Source: Lunularia cruciata (taxonomy: Eukaryota; Streptophyta; Marchantiopsida; Lunulariales; Lunulariaceae). Taken from it: DNA of 64,000 nucleotides. The notes under the pieces are model-generated. The model was given only the letters and a program-made list of their open reading frames with translations, was not told the origin of the DNA and did no database searches. Both the position numbers and the translations under genes were made by a program. This document shows positions 38,430-48,949 of the stretch, piece by piece (position 1 is the stretch's first letter; every line of letters begins with the position of its first letter). The stretch lies in NCBI GenBank assembly GCA_948567375.1, contig OX419758.1, positions 63,393,965 to 63,457,964 of the forward strand. The letters are read 5' to 3'.

Positions 38430-39203
38430 GAATGAATCAATAATTTTGATTGTTCACAATTGAAATCAACAATCATTTTTCTGGTGTGTTTGCATGTGGG
38501 TACTTGATGGATAAAGTCCTCACATGGTACAATGCTTGGGAACAATCAATGTTGGCACAAGGAAGGGCGGTTACTTAGACGGCCATGCAGGAAAGGCTAT
38601 TGAAGAACTTCCAATCAATAGATTTGGTGCAAATGGCCCAAACCTGACTATGGAGGTTGAAGCAAAGTATAGTGTACAAGAAAATATGTGGAGGCATTCC
38701 TTGATCTATAGGTTGAAATAACCAACATGAGTCCAATAGAAGCTCTAGATAATTTTAAATGAGGGTTGAAAGAGAAAATCTGCCAAGAAGTAATGGTGCA
38801 AAACCCTCATACTATTTTTGAAGCCATTGCTTGTGCTCAAAGAGTAGCAAGGGCACTAGGAGAAGGTGAAGGGGTCACCTTGACTCAACATTATTGAGCT
38901 GAAACACAAAACTTTTATGGACTAGTCCTTATGGAATTAGGCAATATTTGATTCAGAGAACGAGGAGCATGATTGGCCCAAGGGGAATGGTGATGGATCA
39001 AAGAAAGGAGAGATGGAGGTCCCACAAGAGGGAGGGACTAGGGAAAAAAACATCATTATTATAGTTAGGCACCTTGCCATCAATTTTCACACTTTTTTTC
39101 CTAAAGGCCCTCAGCCTCCATATAGGCGATCTGTGAATAACATGGAGAGAAAAATTGAAGAAGAGGATGCAGAAATCACCTTGAAAAACAAAGATCACCA
39201 ATA
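38430..39203 (+). pseudogene. Element A gag remnant
   Basis: Plus-strand frames carry GYLMDKVLTWYNAWEQSM and, after a stop, MSPIEALDNFK then KEKICQEVMVQNPHTIFEA. This is the order of a Ty3/gypsy gag capsid domain. The expected gag N-terminus is not found directly upstream because X5 intervenes. No complete zinc knuckle is visible. Confidence 0.7.
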
Positions 39204-39521
39204 ATGTACCTCATGGCCCCATTGGCTCAATGGAAAAGCAAAATAATGTGGGAAGGAAGAGGACAAGTGCAAAGAGATAGAGAAAGACAATTGATTGTTG
39301 TAAATAGAGTCTTAGAAGGAAATCAAGTGAGAGTATCGATTGAACTTGGAGCAATGAAGAATTTTTTGTCTTGCTCTATTGCAATAAGGTTGGGAATGGA
39401 TCTAAAGAAAGATGAGAATGACAAAGTAGATTTATCCAATGGGCAGATAGAGAGGATTGAGTCATTACCTAGAAAGGTGGCACTCTTTGTAAGAGAGTAT
39501 CAAGAAGCAATTGAGTGGTGA
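39204..39521 (+). pseudogene. Element A protease segment
   Basis: A 105-residue open frame holds the retroviral-type aspartic protease core VRVSIELGAMKNFLS. Where the family has D-[ST]-G or D-L-G with the catalytic Asp, this copy has Glu, so catalysis is expected to be lost. It is followed by a nucleic-acid-like linker toward RT. Confidence 0.75.
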
Positions 39522-39799
39522 GTGATATGATTAACTCATTATGATGCAATCCTAAGTATACCATGGATGGATACAAGAAAGTAGTGAGGACTCGCCAATG
39601 GAAGATCATTGGAGTTAAAGAGAGAGCAGAGAGGCAAGAATTACCTCTCTATGTTATAAGAACACAATTATTTGTAAGACATATAGATTTCCTGGAGTAA
39701 ATAAGAGAAGTCCAAAGTGCACAACTCAATGGACAAGTTCCTAAGAAACTAAGAGATGTGATCATTGAGTTTCATGATGTCCTCTTGGATGACCTACCC

Positions 39800-41100
39800 T
39801 TAGGATTATCACCAAAAAGGAGAGTTGATCATAAAATTTAAATAATCCTTGAGAAGGCATCTCCTTGTAAGGCCCTATATCATCTATCACCTCATGAGTT
39901 GGAAGAGTATAAGACTCAAATCAAGGATATGTTGCAAAAAAGGTTTATCCAACCTAACGTATCACCATATGAGGCTCTTGTCTTGTTTGTGAAGAAAAAA
40001 GATGGTATAAAGAGCATGTGCATTGACTATTGAGGCCTAAATCAGCAAATAGTGAAGAAAAAATACCCCTTACCCCACAAGGATGAATTTTTTAACTCAA
40101 TGGGGCAAAACACTTCACCAAACTTCATCTACAAAGTGTTTACAACCAAATTTGAATTGCGGAAAAAAATGTCCACAAGACTGCATTTCAAACAAGGTCT
40201 GGTCACTTTGAGTACCTGGTAATGCCGTTTGGCCTAATGCACCGGCCACTTTCATGAGTTTGATGAATGACATGTTTGTCCATACTTGGATAAATCTGTT
40301 ATTATTTTCTTAGATGATATCCTTGTCTATAGTAAGACCACAAGGGAACACAAGCAATATTTGCAAGAAGTTATCCAGATTCTACGACAAAATCAATTGT
40401 ACTCCAAAATCTCAAAGTGTGAGTTTGGAAAATCTAAAGTAGACTACTTGGGGCATAAAGTAAGTGCAAAAGGTATCCAAGTGCTAATAGATAAAATTGA
40501 GGTCATTCAAAATTGTAGTTCCTTAAAAGATCAGACTCAACTCAAGCATATCTTGGGATTGACGGGGTTCTATCGATGATTTGTCAAAGACTTCTCCAAG
40601 GTGGCACAACCTCTAATGGCACTACTTAGCAAGGAGAAGAAGTAGATGTCAAGAACCACACAAGAATTGGCCTTTCAAGAATTGAAAGATGCATCACTAC
40701 ATGCGCCAATCTTGAAATGGTGTGACCCAAAATGTCTAATCAAGTTGGCTACAAATGCATCAAGGGTGGCAATAAGAGCAGTCTTACAACAAGAGTGGCA
40801 TGATGGATGGCACCCAATTGCAAATTTCTCTCTAAAAATATTAACAATAGAATGAAACTATCATACCACCAAACTAGAAGAGTTGGCTTTTGTCTTGGCG
40901 ACCAAGCATTGGGAGCACTATCTTGACAAGAAGACATTTGTAGTGGAGACAAACCACAAACCTCTAGTCTACCTTGAGACACAAAAAGATCTATATCACA
41001 ATAAATTTGGTGGGTAGAGTGGAGACAAAGATTCAACATGATGATCACATATGTGGAAGGGAAGAAGCAGCTTGCCAATGCATTCACTTGAATGCCAATA
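39800..41100 (+). pseudogene. Element A reverse transcriptase and RNase H
   Basis: RT fragments include VLFVKKKDG (about 39980) and a 97-residue frame at 40286-40579 with [12 protein letters not shown], the intact active-site aspartates, then YLGHKVSAKGIQV. RNase H at 40646-40855 has LATNASRVAIRAVLQQ; the first position of the usual D-A-S is Asn. TNHKPLVYLE follows near 40960. Stops at 40031, 40580 and elsewhere separate the pieces. Confidence 0.85.
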
Positions 41101-42570
41101 GCAAACAATCTGGTGGTAGAGGTCAAGATGAACCCTAAATTTTGACCAATGATGCTTGTTGCTACAAAAACTAACCCATAGATTGTAAGAGCTCAATCAT
41201 CCAAAGGCATCACCAATACCCAAGGACTCAACATGATGGCAGATTATGAATTGCGGATGACATAGACATAAAACCACCATCCTAGCAAAATGTCATGATT
41301 TTGCCATAACAGGTCATGTTAGAGTGGACAAGACCTTGGATTAGCCAAACACCATTACTATTGGCCCAAGATGAGCAATGATGTGATGGAGTACATTTGA
41401 AAGTGCCTACTCTATCAACAAAATAAAGCTTCTAATCAAGCTTCCATAGGACTCCCTCAACTCCTTCCTACTTCTACACAACATTGGGAATAAGTAAGCA
41501 TGGATCTGGTTTGCAAATGGCCCAAGACCACCTTTGAGTTTGACTTTATTGTAGTCTTTGTTGAACAACTCAGCAAAATGATTGATGTACATCCTGCCAC
41601 CAAGGATGTGACTAGTCCACAATTAGCTCAGTTGCACTTATATGTAGTCTTTTCTCACCATGGCCTATCTCAAGTGCTCATCATCGATAGAGGCACTCAA
41701 TTCACCAATTTGTTTTGAAGTACAATTTTTGGTTTGTTCAAAACCAAGTGGGCCATGTCCACAACCTACCATACACAAACCAATGGCCAAATAGAGCGGG
41801 CTAATTGCACCATTGAGGACATGCTCCGGGGTTTCACCTTAGAAGAACAAGAAAGGTGGGACACCTCATTGCCACTAGTGGAATTTGCATACAACAATTC
41901 AGTGAATGCATTCACATAAGTTACACCATTCTTCCTCATGTATAAAGAACATCCTTTCACACCTTTGAGCTTGATGAAGATCTGCCCAATGGATACGAAG
42001 GTGGATGTTGTCAACACTTTCATTTCCAAAATCCAACAAGGAGTGAAGACCGCCAAAAATAGGTTATAGATTGCCCAAAATTGACAAAAATAATATGAAG
42101 ATGCACATCACCAGCACATGGAGTTCAACATTGGGGATCAAGTGTAGTTATCAACAACCATCCTTACATTAGTTGGCTCTTGAAAGCTCAGATCTTGTTT
42201 TATTGGGCCTTTTTCCATCCTTTGTTGAATCAGCATAGTGGCCTACCACTTGGAGCTCCTGCCACACATGAAGATTCATTTGGTATTCCATGTTTCCTTA
42301 CTACGTAGATATGCACTCTAACCATGCTACTTTCCTTCTATATAGGAGATTTGACTTTGTCCAACACTCATTGATGACACTGAGGAATATGAAGTCAAAT
42401 GCATTCTCCAAAAACAAATCTGGAAAATTTCCATCTACGTGTGAAATATCTTGTACACTAGAAAAGGTACCCACTATATGAGGCAACATGGGAGCCAACA
42501 GCCAACTTGATCAAGGCACTGGTGTTAGTGAAATCTTTTGAGCAACAACTTCATAATGAGGACGTTGTGT
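41100..42570 (+). pseudogene. Element A integrase and chromodomain
   Basis: Integrase core frames are 41500-41718 (MDLVCKWPKTTFEFD, IIDRGTQFTN) and 41734-41919 (THTQTNGQIERANC-like stretch and VEFAYNNS), so the D-D-E region is recognisable. Near 42380-42540 a frame reads through WKGYP-like and ATWEP-like residues, the chromodomain signature, with frameshifts. This places the element among chromoviruses. Confidence 0.82.
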
Positions 42571-42614
42571 CTTAATAGAGTGGAGGTAATAATAATAATA
42601 ATAATTAATATATT

Positions 42615-43373
42615 TGTAATACCAATAGCTAGACACATAATCTAGAGGTGAAAATTAGCTTGGTAACATCTGGAAGGATGTCATGTATGATGGGCTAGGT
42701 AGATCAAATAGAAGTTTCACCAGAAGAGTACTTCTACTAATAAGGCAAGAGCCAAAAATAGCTTGAATTTGTAATACCAAAAGCTAGACATATTATCTAA
42801 GGTGGAAATTGGCTTGGTAAGATCTGGAAGGATGATGTTATGCATGATGAGCTAGGTAGTTTAGATAGAGGTGTCACCAAAAGGGACTTCTACTAATAGA
42901 GTAGGAGCCAAAAATAGCCTAGAAACTTCAGAGCTAATTTTGGAGGCCTAAACAAATAAATTAGGCCTTTAAAATGTGTAGATTCCTCCCTCTCCTCCCG
43001 AATGTAGGAAAGTTTGGCCTCCCCTTCCCTTAGGTTTGTCTCATCAAGAGCTTTCCAATGGTACCTCATCCGCACAATTTGGAGATTCTTATAGGAGATT
43101 CCCTAAAGATTCCCTCTAGTCAAAGATAGTTTGACCAACCAAATAGGATCATAACCAACATGTTACCCATGCATGCAACCAATCTAAGAGCAGAGCTCAC
43201 TTGCAGGTCACAAATCCATGTATTTGATCCAAGGGTGGAGCTTTCTTTGGTGGTGTCCCCTTTGCTATATAATACAGTCAAGGTGCTTCTTTGGGGCATC
43301 AAAGGTTGAGTGTGAAATTGTGTGTTTCTTCTTTTGTGTTTCTCTTTAGGTCTCTTATCCTTGGGAGATTACA
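42615..43373 (+). repeat. Element A 3' LTR
   Basis: This is 759 bp from TGTAATACC to GATTACA. The U3 unit repeats at 42770 (period 155). A TATATAATA box is at about 43267. It differs from the 5' LTR at many positions, implying an old insertion. Confidence 0.92.
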
Positions 43374-43378
43374 AAAGG

Positions 43379-44058
43379 TGAAAGTGCCAATGTGGGTAAA
43401 ATCTATCTTGATGAGTTAAGCCATCTAATCTGATGGAGAAGCACACAGTCTTATAGTACATCTAATAAGGCATGAAGCATATTTGCATATACAACATGAG
43501 TATAGTCAGAGGTAATACAATTACTATAGCCTCCATACACAAACACGCTAAAATTTGCTTTAGTACAATCCAGTAAATGAAATTTCATACAAAAGGATGT
43601 ACCATATCCAACAAATTTGAGGCAAAGATGAAAGCACCAATGGGTCTTGATGATGACTTCATATACATCATGTTGACCAACTTTACCAATTCTTTGACTT
43701 GATTGCTCCCATTTCTTGAACAATTTCAAGGTACATTCATAAGTCACACTTTTGACATTGTTAGGATAAATCAAAAGCTATCTGATTACCACTTCAACAA
43801 TTGGTGCATTAATGAGAAATGAAAATAAACTCCTTACTCTCAACATGAGCATCCAAGCTATTCAAAAAAGCAATTAGTATGATCTTGAAGAATTGCTTCT
43901 TCTCATTTTCTATATTGAGCTCCCAGTACTCAATTGAATTATCTGCATGAGTTGAATACCAGTAATGTTTGTATCCATCCACTCCAAATATTGAGGAGTA
44001 TTTACATTGTTCATGCAAGATCTTTTTCTTCCAACATTCTCTTCTTGGCAAAAAATGG
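43379..44058 (-). pseudogene. Family Y repeat, end of copy 1 and copy 2
   Basis: This holds the resumed end of copy 1 and a second partial copy. Minus-strand frames of 107 residues (43774-43451) and 84 residues (44063-43809) are open but unrecognised. The stretch KFVGYGTSFCMKFHLLDC lies where copy 1 has a frameshifted equivalent. Confidence 0.4.
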
Positions 44059-44245
44059 TACAAAATGTTAAGTGTGGAGTATCATTATAACTAGAATGGC
44101 TCTTACGTGCATTGTTATGGGGCCTATAGGTATGTGACATGTAGGAATGGCTCCTATTGGAAGCTATGGAGACAAATCCCTCATGTGAAACTAAGTGTAG
44201 TGATGTGTACAATTGGTACCAGATAATCTAAGGTTTAGATATAGG
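44059..44245 (+). repeat. Inverted copy of the RALF-like 3' region
   Basis: This segment matches, in inverted orientation, about 48525-48730. That is the last codons and the downstream flank of the small cysteine-rich frame. It lies on the other side of element D, so the element sits between two arms of an inverted repeat. It carries no intact reading frame. Confidence 0.65.
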
Positions 44246-44276
44246 ATCAATTGATATACATTACTACACTTAGTTC
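44184..44276. repeat. Local foldback within the inverted arm
   Basis: Arms at about 44184-44216 and 44243-44276 are reverse complements with few differences and share the core CTAAGTGTAGT/ACTACACTTAG. The spacer is about 26 bases. A third copy in the second orientation sits at about 48570-48595. Confidence 0.6.
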
Positions 44277-44298
44277 CACAAGGGTTTAGAGTTGATCT

Positions 44299-44793
44299 CA
44301 TAACAATATGGACTTATAGATGAGTTAACTGAGACTAAAAAAAATAGCAAATAGGCCAAATTAGCTAAGAATTATAAAAATATTCTAGAAGCATCTAGCA
44401 AGCTACTTGGTACCTTCTAAATATTGAGTAATGTACATGCCAAGTGGTGATTTCTAGGAAGAAGATTCTTGGCTAGCTTAGCTTACATTCCAAGGAGGCA
44501 ACTTCTAGAAGCAAGCTTTATGGGAAGCTTCTCAACTAGCTTAGCTTGCATGCTAAGTAGGCGGCTTCTAGAAGGAAGTTTCTTGAGAAGTTTCTTGGTT
44601 AGCTTGGCTTGCACTCTAAGTATGTGGCTTTTAGAAAGCTTCTTGAGAAGCTTCTCAAGAACCTTGTATATTCCTTATAAATATCAGAGCCCAAGTTCAT
44701 GCTAGGCATTCAGAGTTTCCCTCATTCAAGAGTCCCAATGTGATCTTTCATTCCAATCTTCCATTCTCATATTTCTCTCCTTAGTCTTTTACA
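44299..44793 (+). repeat. Element D 5' LTR
   Basis: It runs from a mutated start (CATAACAATATGG where relatives have TGTAACAATATGG) to TTTTACA. It is packed with AAGCTTCTxAGAAGCTTC-type palindromes. A TATAAATA box is at about 44675. Confidence 0.85.
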
Positions 44794-44794
44794 T

Positions 44795-44806
44795 TGGTAT
44801 CAAAGC
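44795..44806 (+). promoter_or_regulatory. Element D primer-binding site
   Basis: TGGTATCAAAGC lies two bases past the 5' LTR. It matches the initiator methionine tRNA 3' end with one difference from the common TGGTATCAGAGC. Confidence 0.85.
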
Positions 44807-44849
44807 AAGAATGGAATGGATGGAATTTATGTACCACTAAACCATTAGA

Positions 44850-46000
44850 AAATGCTTTTCCATGTACTACCCAAGTATCATTTCATTCAGTTCATCATCT
44901 CACACTTTGGGCAAATTTTTTTGAATGCATTTCCTTGTTTTTGATGAACCATTGGTACTTCAAATTGTAACTTATGGAGAATGGTGGACATGTTGCATCT
45001 ACAGGTTAACTTAGAGAATTATAGGTTGTTTGATAGAGTAGTAGCCATGGTGGCAATGCTCAAACTTATGATTGCTATGCAGCAACAAATTGAGCACCTT
45101 ACTTGATTGTTAGAAGAACAAGACCATCAACGACAAGAGCATGTAGAGAGAGTATCATTTCAAGAAGGAGAAGAGCAAATCTGATTTTCAAAGCCCAAGG
45201 TATTTGAATGCAAGAATCTCTTTGGCACAATGGAAAATTTTGTGTTTGATTGCAAATGTTTTTTGAAGCTACAAACCTTCAAAATGAATAAAAATAGATT
45301 CTCTTGGCTTCAAGCCAATTGGATTGAGTGGCAAAACTATGCTAGAAATTTTGAATGGAATGAGCTAAATTACAGTTTGTTACACCAATCTTGACATGGG
45401 AAGAATTCAAGGGTGTAATAATTGAGCAATTTTAAGCTATAAATGCTACAGAAGTTGCAAGATAGATTGGAAAAATTGAAGAAAATTGGTTTTGTAAGAA
45501 GTTACATCACTCAATTCTAGAACACCATAATGCAAATTCTAGATATACTAGAAGATGAAGCTCTACATTGATTATAAGGAGTTTAGAGTCACGTACAAAA
45601 TTAGAAGTGACCATGCAAGAGCTTGAACACTTGGAGGAAACCATGCAATTGGCTAAGCACTTTGATTCTCTAGTTGTGATAACTTGGTCTTGACCTTGAC
45701 CGTCACACAACCTACCAACACCCTACAAACGGGTGGAGGAGCTGGCACAATGGAGATTGATATCATCCAACAGAGATAACTTTGAGAAAGATTGCACTAC
45801 AAATAGAGAAAGATTATAACAAAATGATGATTGCTTTTATTGTTACCAAATTGGACATCGCATTACTAAATGTCCACTCAAGAATAGAAGACCATAATGG
45901 GGTTTAACCCAAATAGAGTTTGTGGAGCATGATGACCAAGGAAACAAAGAATACCAATAGGAGAATTTGTGCCACCTATTAGGAACCTAATTAGTTCTAA
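44850..46000 (+). pseudogene. Element D gag with intact zinc knuckle
   Basis: The frame is interrupted, but at 45832-45873 it gives CFYCYQIGHRITKC, a canonical CX2CX4HX4C nucleocapsid zinc knuckle for packaging element RNA. The upstream capsid region is decayed. Confidence 0.75.
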
Positions 46001-46049
46001 TTGGATTGAAGGTTCAACCTATACAAATTTAACTTCACTTGCAAGGTAT

Positions 46050-47523
46050 GATATCTGATCGTAGTTGTAGAATTTTGGTTGATTTTAGAAGTTCATAGAT
46101 TTGCATGTTCATACAATTAGCAATGGAATTAGGTATTTTTTCAAGCCAATAATTGGAAGTAGATTGATGGTAGCAAATGGTAGAAAGTGTTTTATATTCT
46201 GTATCTCACATCCTATTACATTCAAGATTAGGAAAGCATATTTGGAATGTAGAAACTTTATAGTGGCACCTCTACACTATGATGTCATTCTAGGTTTGCC
46301 TTGGCTTGAATGTCATAAAGTTCAATTTGATTGGAAATGATGATAAATTCAAGTACAACACCAAGGTAAGAATTACCAATTAGGTTATCTAGCACCTTTG
46401 AGTAAGACATCTAAGAATTATCAGTCCCAAGATGAGAATTTGTTAGTAAAGTAGCCATAGAGAAAACTTTGGAGGAAAATATTCCTATTTTTGCAAGGTG
46501 TACTAAGCCAATTGCATGTGGAGAATCCGATAAGTGCCAAAAGCCTCATCAAGCAAGGGTTGATCAAAAAATTTAAATTTTTTCATATGTGTTTTTGGAT
46601 GATGTACCAAAGGGATAACCCTCTGAATGTAGTATGCACTTCAAGATTGAGTTATTACCAAGAAGTACTCCAATGAATAGATTAATCTATCAACTCTCAC
46701 CAAAGGAGTTAAAAGAGCTTCAAAAAACACTAATGGAGTTGATGGAGAAGGATTTTTTATGATACAATACATCTCCTTGGAGAGCACCAGTATTATTTAT
46801 CCCAAAGAAGGATGGAGGACTTTGCTTTTGTATTTATTATTGCAACCACAATAAGAAAAAAACAATGAAATCCATATCCCTTGCTTCAAATTGATGACTT
46901 ACTAGATCTATTGAATGGAGTATGGTACTTCTCCAAGTTGGATCTCCAAAGCAACTATTGGCATATTCTTATTGATAGGTAGGATGTGCAAAAGATTGTC
47001 TTTCACACAAGGTATGAGCATTTTGAATGGAGAATTCTACCATTTGGGCTCACTAATGCTTTGATAGTCTTCATAGATTAGATGCATTAGGTGTTGGATG
47101 GGCTATTGGATTGGGTATGTGGTGGTATTCTTGGATGATATTTTAATCTATAGCAATACAGAGTCAAAAGACATGAATCTTATGCAAGAAGTCCTAAGAC
47201 TACTATGTCAATGAAAGTTTGTGTACAAGAAATCAAAGTGTGCTTTTTGGCAAAAGGAAGTTACCTTCTTTGATCATATAGTCTCATTGGAGGGGATCAA
47301 GATGGAAGAGGAGAAATCAAAGCCATTATTGATTGGCCTAGTCCAAAGGATGCCATAGAAGGGTGGGTATTTAATGGATTGACAAATTTTTACCAATGGT
47401 TCATCCACTACTATACTCATGTGGTCACACCATTGACCAATCTCTTGGGGAAGACCTCAAGCTTTCAATGGACCACCAAGCATGAAGAAGCATTCAAGAA
47501 GCTAAAACATATGGTGTCAACAA
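46050..47523 (+). pseudogene. Element D protease and reverse transcriptase
   Basis: The protease frame at 46101-46340 ends in VAPLHYDVILGLPWLE, typical of the protease end, but its catalytic region reads VDFRSS. RT follows: YPLLQIDDLLD (about 46880), FGLTNA (about 47045) and VVFLDDILIYSN at 47122-47157 with both aspartates. RT ends in FYQWFIHYYTHVVTPLTNLL. RNase H is cut off at about 47524. Confidence 0.82.
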
Positions 47524-48060
47524 GCTAAATCTCATTTCCTTGTTGCTCAAATTATCAAAAAGATATGCGGACCAACATTATCATGATCTCACCTTTCAAC
47601 TCAATGATAAGGCTATGCTTTCTTCTAGTAGCCTACCCCTCCCAATTGATACCCAAGTTTGTAAACTTGCTCCTAATTGGATAAGTCCATTTGATGTTAT
47701 CCAAATCATTTCTTTTGTTGCTTATTGACTTGCCTTGACTTGCCTTGTCATATGTGAATCTACCTTGTCTGTCATGTTTCCAAGTAGAAACCCATTGTTT
47801 CTAATCCATCTTCTTTTTCCACTTGTGTCCAACTCCCTCTTCCTCCCATCCCTATCAATGATCATGAGGAGTATGAATTTGATCAAATCCTTGCACATTG
47901 CCACATTCAACATGGCAGCAAACAACATATTAAAAGTAAAAGTAAAAGTCCTTTGGAAAGGGTATCCCTTTCATGATGCCACTGAGGAGCCTCTTTCTCA
48001 TCTCCATGATGCACAAAAGTCCATCCAAGAGTTTAAAGCTTCCATGATGACAAGGACATC
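47524..48060 (+). pseudogene. Element D integrase tail and chromodomain
   Basis: After the deletion point the frame shows DQHYHDLTFQLNDKAML and then, at 47920-48060, KVLWKGYPFHDATEEPLSHL, a chromodomain in which the usual W-E-P tryptophan is Glu. Element C retains about 1.3 kb that is absent here between the same flanking sequences. Confidence 0.8.
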
Positions 48061-48082
48061 ACCAACTAGCAATGGGAGAATA

Positions 48083-48523
48083 TGTAACAATATGGAATTT
48101 ACAACAAGTTAGTCAAGACTAAAAAAGTAGCAAATAGGCTAAATTAGCCAAGAATTATAAGAATATTCTAGAAACATCTAGGAAGTTACTTGGTATATTC
48201 CAAGTATTGGGTAATAATCCATGCCAAGTGGTAACTTCTAGGATTAGCTTAGCTTACATGCCAAGTAGGTGACTTTTAGAAGGAAGCTTCTTGAGAAGCT
48301 TCTTCGTCGTTAACTTGGCTTGTACTCTAAGTAGACGGTTTTTGGGAAGCTTCTCAAGAGCCTTAAATGTTTAGCCTTGCCTTGTCTTATAAATACCAAA
48401 ACCCAGCTCATGCAAGGCATTCGGAGTTTCACTCCTTCAAGAGTCCCAATGTGATCTTTCACTTTGATCTTCCAAAGTGTGATCTTTCACTTTGATCATT
48501 ATTTCTCTCCTCAGTCTTTTAAA
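48083..48523 (+). repeat. Element D 3' LTR
   Basis: It starts TGTAACAATATGG and ends near TTTTAAA. It contains a local duplication of a segment with GTGATCTTTCACTTTGATC at about 48449-48498 that is absent in the 5' LTR. Confidence 0.82.
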
Positions 48524-48671
48524 AATCCCATATCTAAACCCTAGATTATTTGGTACCATTTGATACACATTTTCACACTTAGTTCCACGAGTAGGATTGG
48601 TCTCTATAGCTTCTTTTAGGAGCCGTTCTCATAGTCCCATAGCCTTCCCGTATGTACCATACTAGTAGATC

Positions 48672-48905
48672 TCATAGCCATGCCCATAAGAGCCGTTCTA
48701 GTAATAATTTAACTCCACACTTAACCCGGAAGTGGCACACAACGCTCACCACATAAGACTTCTTTGGATCACATGCATTCATCTTCATGCTACAGGTGAT
48801 TGCATGCAAGGGCAAGTAATTGATGGTGGCCTTAGCCTTTACCATAGTGGATGTACAAACATGAAACAAGCACACAAGCAAGAAGAACATTGGCACAAAT
48901 AACAT
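48672..48905 (-). CDS. Small secreted cysteine-rich peptide, possibly RALF-like
   Basis: This 77-residue frame starts with a clear signal peptide (about residues 1-20, hydrophobic core MFFLLVCLFHV). It continues with KATINY and then four cysteines spaced C-x6-C-x11-C-x5-C. RALF peptides, apoplastic ligands of CrRLK1L receptor kinases, have a Y-I-S/T-Y motif followed by four cysteines with spacing close to this (x7-9, x11-12, x5). Against the call, the NPY-x-RGC block before the third cysteine is not conserved and the tail after the last cysteine is longer than usual. The sequence just past its 3' end recurs inverted at 44059-44245, so this may be one member or relic of a local duplicated family. 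It could equally be another secreted cysteine-rich peptide or a chance frame. Confidence 0.35.
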   Translation of the reverse strand: MLFVPMFFLLVCLFHVCTSTMVKAKATINYLPLHAITCSMKMNACDPKKSYVVSVVCHFRVKCGVKLLLERLLWAWL

Positions 48906-48949
48906 TATTTAGTGTGAATTACAAAAGCATAAGAGAACCAAAGAAGTGT

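Larger units (their letters stand above)
33229..43373 (+). mobile_element. Element A, full-length Ty3/gypsy chromovirus (inactive)
   Basis: This 10.1-kb plus-strand element has two LTRs, a primer-binding site, gag, pol and chromodomain remains, and a perfect 5-bp target duplication AAAGG (33224-33228 and 43374-43378). Host sequence (family Y) resumes across it. About 3.4 kb of antisense family X sequence lies in its 5' internal part. Stops and frameshifts are spread through pol. Confidence 0.92.
44299..48523 (+). mobile_element. Element D, internally deleted chromovirus
   Basis: This is a 4.2-kb plus-strand relative of C, with both LTRs, a good primer-binding site, gag, protease, RT and a chromodomain. 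RNase H and most of integrase are missing. The boundary 5-mers (GATCT and about AATCC) do not match well, so the target duplication is uncertain. Stops occur in every domain. Confidence 0.85.
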
